Assembly: GCA_002319815.1 (NCBI GenBank)
Contig: DCFR01000008.1
Span: 642-64,641 of the forward strand
Direction of reading: 5' to 3'
Source: Megamonas sp. UBA1799
Lineage (GTDB): Bacteria; Bacillota; Negativicutes; Selenomonadales; Selenomonadaceae
DNA length: 64,000 bases
How positions within the stretch are numbered: position 1 is the first letter of the stretch; every line of letters starts with the position of its first letter. A program made the translations under genes and the position numbers. Shown in pieces: positions 60,533-64,000 of the stretch. Below the pieces are notes generated by a model, which did not search any database, had not been told where the DNA came from, and was given only the letters and a program-made list of their open reading frames with translations.

Positions 60533-62203
60533 ATGAAAAATTATACGAAGTATAGAAAAGGGTATTACATGCCGCCGGTTATGGATTTCACTTGGGCGAA
60601 AAAAGAATACCCGGACCATGCGCCGGTTTGGTGCAGCGTGGATTTGCGGGACGGCAATCAATCGCTGATTATTCCGATGAGTTTGGATGAAAAGATAGAA
60701 TTCTATAAGATGTTGGTTAAAATCGGCTTTAAAGAAATTGAGGTGGGTTTTCCGGCGGCTTCTGAAACCGAATATGCATTTCTGCGGAAATTGGTTGAAG
60801 ATGATCTGATTCCGGACGATGTGACCGTGCAGGTGTTGACACAGGCGCGGGAACATATCATTAAGAAGACTTTTGCAGCCCTGCAGGGCGTGAAGCATGC
60901 AATCGTTCATGTTTACAACTCGACTTCTGTCGCGCAGCGGGAACAAGTATTCCGGATGTCAAAGGAAGAAATCAAGCAGATTGCCGTAGACGGAGCAAAG
61001 CTTTTGAAGCAGCTTACGGAAGAAGCGGGCGCCGATTATCGGTTTGAGTATTCGCCGGAAAGTTTCACCGGCACGGAACCGGAATATGCGCTGGAGGTTT
61101 GCAATGCTGTGCTGGATGTCTGGCAGCCGACAGAAGAACGCAAAGCCATTATTAACATTCCGGTTACGGTAGAACTTTCCATGCCGCATGTTTATGCGAT
61201 GCAAGTGGCGTATATTTCACAGAATCTCAAGTATCGTGACCGCGTGGTTTTATCTTTGCATCCGCATAATGACCGCGGTTGCGGCGTGGCGGATTCTGAA
61301 CTGGGATTGCTTGCCGGGGCGGATCGCATTGAAGGAACTTTGTTCGGCAATGGCGAACGTACCGGTAATGCTGATATTGTAACAATTGCGATGAATATGT
61401 TCGCATTGGGGGTAGATCCCAAGCTCGATTTTTCCCAGATGCCGCAATTGGTGGAAATGTATGAGCGCGTGACCCGCATGAATGTGCATGCAAGACAGCC
61501 GTATGCCGGGGAGCTTGTTTTTGCCGCTTTTTCCGGGTCCCATCAGGACGCAATAGCCAAGGGCATGAAGTACCGTGAAGAAAAAGATCCGAGTCGGTGG
61601 ACGGTACCTTATCTGGCCATTGATCCGAAGGATGTCGGGCGCCAATATGACGGCGATGTCATTCGGATTAACAGTCAATCCGGTAAGGGTGGCGTTGGCT
61701 TTATCATGGAACAGAAATATGGCATTGTCATGCCGAAGAAAATGCGCGAGGATTTTGGCTATTGCGTGAAGAGCGTTTCGGATCATAAGCATAAGGAATT
61801 GATGCCGGATGAGCTTTATCAGATTTTCCAAACGGAATATGTGAATGTAGAAACACCGTATAAACTGGTGGATTTTTTCTTAAAAAAAGAGCCGGACGGC
61901 GTTCGTACCGGCGAGGTTCATATGATTGTTTCCGGACGCGAAGTCACGTATCAGGCTCGCGGCAATGGCCGTCTGGATGCTGTCAGTAATGCGCTGCAGG
62001 AACATCTTGGCGTGAAATATTCCAATCTCACCTACAGCGAACATGCCTTGGAAATAGGCTCGACTTCGCGGGCTATGGCTTATATCAGCATTATGGGTGA
62101 GGATGGGAAATATTATTGGGGCGCCGGAATGGATACCGATATTATTACGGCTTCGATTATGGCGCTGGTGAGCGCAATCAACCGTATGCAAAACCTTCAT
62201 TAA
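60533..62203 (+). CDS. leuA: 2-isopropylmalate synthase (long-type, about 556 aa)
   Basis: A 556-residue enzyme condensing acetyl-CoA with 2-ketoisovalerate, the first step of leucine synthesis. The N-terminus MKNYTKYRKGYYMPPVMDFT is that of the longer LeuA type. Catalytic features are WCSVDLRDGNQSLIIPM, EVGFPAASETEYAF, LHPHNDRGCGVADSELGLLAG (metal His residues) and GNGERTGNADIVTIAMNMFA. The C-terminal regulatory domain suggests feedback inhibition by leucine. Controlled by the upstream T-box. Confidence 0.97.
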   Translation: MKNYTKYRKGYYMPPVMDFTWAKKEYPDHAPVWCSVDLRDGNQSLIIPMSLDEKIEFYKMLVKIGFKEIEVGFPAASETEYAFLRKLVEDDLIPDDVTVQVLTQAREHIIKKTFAALQGVKHAIVHVYNSTSVAQREQVFRMSKEEIKQIAVDGAKLLKQLTEEAGADYRFEYSPESFTGTEPEYALEVCNAVLDVWQPTEERKAIINIPVTVELSMPHVYAMQVAYISQNLKYRDRVVLSLHPHNDRGCGVADSELGLLAGADRIEGTLFGNGERTGNADIVTIAMNMFALGVDPKLDFSQMPQLVEMYERVTRMNVHARQPYAGELVFAAFSGSHQDAIAKGMKYREEKDPSRWTVPYLAIDPKDVGRQYDGDVIRINSQSGKGGVGFIMEQKYGIVMPKKMREDFGYCVKSVSDHKHKELMPDELYQIFQTEYVNVETPYKLVDFFLKKEPDGVRTGEVHMIVSGREVTYQARGNGRLDAVSNALQEHLGVKYSNLTYSEHALEIGSTSRAMAYISIMGEDGKYYWGAGMDTDIITASIMALVSAINRMQNLH

Positions 62204-62210
62204 ATAAGCG

Positions 62211-62249
62211 AAAAAAAGACAATGTCGACGTTAGCATTGTCTTTTTTTT
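62211..62249 (+). terminator. Terminator of leuA
   Basis: A 13-bp stem (62212-62224 with 62235-62247) that includes an A-run/T-run, so it can act in both directions. Confidence 0.88.
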
Positions 62250-62255
62250 GTCTAT

Positions 62256-62291
62256 TTTTCAGTAAAAAATTTTAAAAATTTTTACTGAAAA
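62256..62291. repeat. AT-rich perfect 13-bp inverted repeat upstream of nhaA
   Basis: TTTTCAGTAAAAA (62256-62268) and TTTTTACTGAAAA (62279-62291) are separated by a 10-base AT-rich spacer. It lies just upstream of a possible nhaA promoter (TTGTCG 62312-62317, TAATAC 62334-62339) and could be a regulator site. A second small palindrome, ATACATGTAT (62319-62328), lies inside that promoter. Confidence 0.6.
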
Positions 62292-62403
62292 AAAAGGAAA
62301 ATAGAAAGCAGTTGTCGAATACATGTATTAAAGTAATACAAATAATGCCTTTTGGTAATGATTGCATTACATAGTTACAAAAATATGGCAGAGGAGAACG
62401 ATT

Positions 62404-63672
62404 ATGGGACAGGATAAGAATGTTAGTACAGAGACATGGTTAAAGTATTGTCAGAGTGCACTGCGTAACTTCTTTCATCAGGAAACTGCCGGCGGCATTG
62501 TGCTGCTGCTTTGTGCAGTGCTGGCGATGGTTCTTGCTAATACGGGCGTATCCGGTGTATATGAACGGGTTCTCGAATACCCGCTTGGTGTTGGACCGTA
62601 TTCTATGACTGTGCTGGAATGGATCAACGATGGTCTGATGGCGGTATTCTTTTTTGTGGTTGGGATGGAAATCAAAACCGAGTTCCTGTTTGGTGAGCTT
62701 CAGAAACCATCGGCAACTCTGCTGCCGGTCATCGGAGCTCTGGGCGGCATGGCAGTGCCGGCCCTGATCTATGCTCTTATTAATTATGGCGGTCCTTATA
62801 TGCGCGGCTGCGGCGTGCCGGTAGCTACCGATATCGCTTTTTCTCTGGGCGTGCTTACGTTTGCTGCCAGTAAAGCGCCGCGCAGCATTGCTGTTTTTCT
62901 GGTGACGCTGGCAGTTGCGGATGATCTTGGCGGCATTATTGTCATTGCTCTGTTTTACAATTCGGATATCAACTGGATGATGCTGGGACTTAGCGCGGCT
63001 GTTATTGCCGTGCTGTATGCTTTTTGTAAGAAACAGGTGCATTCTATGCCGCTCTATGTTGTGGGTGGGCTGTTGCTTTGGTATCTTTTCCGCGGCGCCG
63101 GAATCCATCCGACGATTGCCGGCGTTATCCTCGGCTTTTGCATTCCGGCAGCCCGTACGGCCGATACGATGAAAGAGGGGCTTTTGTATAAGCTTTATAC
63201 CTGGCTGACGCCGTGGTCTTCCTTTGGCATCATGCCTTTATTTGCGCTGTCCAATGCCGGTATAGCTCTGAGTTTTGCCAATTTTAGCCATGTATTTTCC
63301 CCCATAGGCTTGGGCATTCTTCTTGGCCTTTGCATTGGTAAACCGATTGGCATATTCCTGACGGCATTCACGCTTATTAAACTGCATATTGTTGATATGC
63401 CGGCTGGAGCTAAGTTTCGGCATTTTGCCGGCGTCGGTATTCTGGGCGGCATCGGCTTTACCGTTTCGTTGTTTATTGCTTCTCTGGCATTTACGGATCC
63501 GGGCGATCTCATGGTGGCAAAGACGGCCATTGTTTGCGCTTCGGTAATCGCCAGTGTTGTCGGTACGCTGGTCTTTAAGGTTATTTTGCATAAAGATGCG
63601 GAAGAGAATGAAAATAACCACCATAATGCTGCCGGGCATATGACGGAAGCTTCTCTGCGGGAACCGGCCTGA
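62404..63672 (+). CDS. nhaA: Na+/H+ antiporter NhaA
   Basis: A 422-residue integral membrane protein of the NhaA family, which exports sodium in exchange for protons. Signatures are EWINDGLMAVFFFVVGMEIK, PVATDIAFSLGVL and the ion-site LAVADDLGGIIVIALFY with two adjacent Asp residues (the pair equivalent to Asp163/Asp164 of Escherichia coli). The C-terminus is a charged tail (EENENNHHNAAGHMTEASLR). ATG 62404 follows GGCAGAGGAGAACG. An in-frame start at 62362 lies ahead of the ribosome-binding site. Confidence 0.97.
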   Translation: MGQDKNVSTETWLKYCQSALRNFFHQETAGGIVLLLCAVLAMVLANTGVSGVYERVLEYPLGVGPYSMTVLEWINDGLMAVFFFVVGMEIKTEFLFGELQKPSATLLPVIGALGGMAVPALIYALINYGGPYMRGCGVPVATDIAFSLGVLTFAASKAPRSIAVFLVTLAVADDLGGIIVIALFYNSDINWMMLGLSAAVIAVLYAFCKKQVHSMPLYVVGGLLLWYLFRGAGIHPTIAGVILGFCIPAARTADTMKEGLLYKLYTWLTPWSSFGIMPLFALSNAGIALSFANFSHVFSPIGLGILLGLCIGKPIGIFLTAFTLIKLHIVDMPAGAKFRHFAGVGILGGIGFTVSLFIASLAFTDPGDLMVAKTAIVCASVIASVVGTLVFKVILHKDAEENENNHHNAAGHMTEASLREPA

Positions 63673-63694
63673 AATTAGCCAAAACATCATATGT

Positions 63695-64000
63695 TTACGA
63701 TAGAAGCCGGCTCAGTATATGGAGTCCGGCTTCTATTTGCGCCGGAGTGAGGGTGGCGAAACTCAGCCGCAGATGACTGGTATCTGTCCGCAGGGGATAA
63801 AAGCCGCTGCCGTCGGTGAGAATCAGACCGTTTTGGGCGGCGGCGGCACAGAGCGCGGTGCTGTTTATTCCCTCGGACAGAACGCCCCAAAAGGAAAGTC
63901 CGCCCTGCGGGTGTAAAAGTCGGATTTTATCCGGCAGCAAAAAGCGGGCGCGTTCTTCGGTATATTGATAGTGCGTCCGATAAATGCGGCGGATGGCGCG
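63695..64000 (-). CDS. C-terminal end of a PLP-dependent aminotransferase (MocR/PdxR-like), partial
   Basis: The frame is open to the right edge of the window on the minus strand and gives 101 residues. Starting RAIRRIYRTHYQYTEERARF, it resembles the helix and final domain of MocR/PdxR-type or class I aminotransferases (RRxYRxRRD-like pattern, then QGGLSFWGVL and HLRLSFATLTPAQIEAGL). The N-terminal regulatory or catalytic part lies outside the window, so MocR regulator and plain aminotransferase cannot be separated. It converges with nhaA. Confidence 0.75.
   Translation of the reverse strand, partial: RAIRRIYRTHYQYTEERARFLLPDKIRLLHPQGGLSFWGVLSEGINSTALCAAAAQNGLILTDGSGFYPLRTDTSHLRLSFATLTPAQIEAGLHILSRLLS
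63702..63739. terminator. Inverted repeat at the nhaA/aminotransferase convergence
   Basis: AGAAGCCGG (63702-63710) and CCGGCTTCT (63726-63734) form a perfect 9-bp stem followed by ATTT. It lies within the last codons of the minus-strand gene and could terminate nhaA transcription. Confidence 0.45.

Noticed and set aside
1..64000. CRISPR arrays, rRNA, tRNA, insertion sequences or prophage
   Set aside because: No direct-repeat arrays, no rRNA or tRNA-like stretches, and no transposase, integrase or phage structural genes were seen on either strand.

Overview
The window looks like a chromosomal segment of an anaerobic member of the Bacillota, most likely the Gram-negative-walled Negativicutes. 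The regulatory style is that of Bacillota: strong AGGAGG ribosome-binding sites, a CIRCE operator, a T-box, a TPP riboswitch, two fluoride riboswitches and U-tailed terminators. The Negativicutes placement is inferred from gene content (AMIN-domain amidase, standalone GT51 transglycosylase, standalone IMP cyclohydrolase, MrpORP-type genes) and was not tested by a search. I saw no rRNA, tRNA, insertion sequence, prophage or CRISPR array.

Layout. 1-2271: end of a DEAD-box RNA helicase, an AT-rich spacer with repeated GCATAAA motifs, a 48-residue protein and an exported protein. 2284-8655: a divergent locus in which two back-to-back fluoride riboswitches (about 4018-4104 minus, 4211-4285 plus) face away from each other. 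One leads into a dynamin-like GTPase with a duplicated Cys/His module. The other leads into a decayed universal-stress-protein remnant, two MutS-like ATPases and an MFS transporter. 8771-10788: CIRCE-controlled htpG. 10878-20146: a LysR regulator and a 5-oxoproline (pyroglutamate) cluster with two PxpB/PxpC pairs, PxpA, an NRAMP-related transporter, a YcsI protein and a dedicated biotin carboxyl carrier plus biotin carboxylase. 20393-22610: BASS transporter, panC, panD. 22773-24404: DUF134 regulator, NBP35/Mrp ATPase and NifX-like protein behind a twin-palindrome promoter. 24492-28173: AraC regulator, half-length DapF-like protein, Ala/Gly-rich coiled-coil protein and a tartrate/D-malate dehydrogenase.

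28373-34023: purE-purF-purM-purN-purH(N-terminal half)-purD. 34125-38877: CdaR regulator with an MBL hydrolase, GntP permease and glycerate kinase. 39057-44623: M16 peptidase, dapA, an exported protein and a GT51 transglycosylase. 44819-53029: argCJBDF and argGH, a complete route from N-acetylglutamate to arginine except for the first acetylation, which ArgJ may supply. 53165-58196: small membrane protein, mazEF-type toxin-antitoxin, ComEC-like MBL lipoprotein with DUF3006, amidase, GerM-domain lipoprotein and cyclopropane synthase. 58250-64000: TPP riboswitch-thiC, a UspA protein, T-box-leuA, nhaA and the end of a MocR-type aminotransferase.

The most interesting part is the divergent fluoride locus. 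It has no crcB/fluC or eriC gene. Instead it places a membrane-remodelling-type GTPase, two MutS-family ATPases and an uncharacterised transporter under what look like fluoride ON switches. The second is the oxoprolinase cluster, which carries its own biotin-carboxylation module and a transporter that has lost the NRAMP metal-site motifs.
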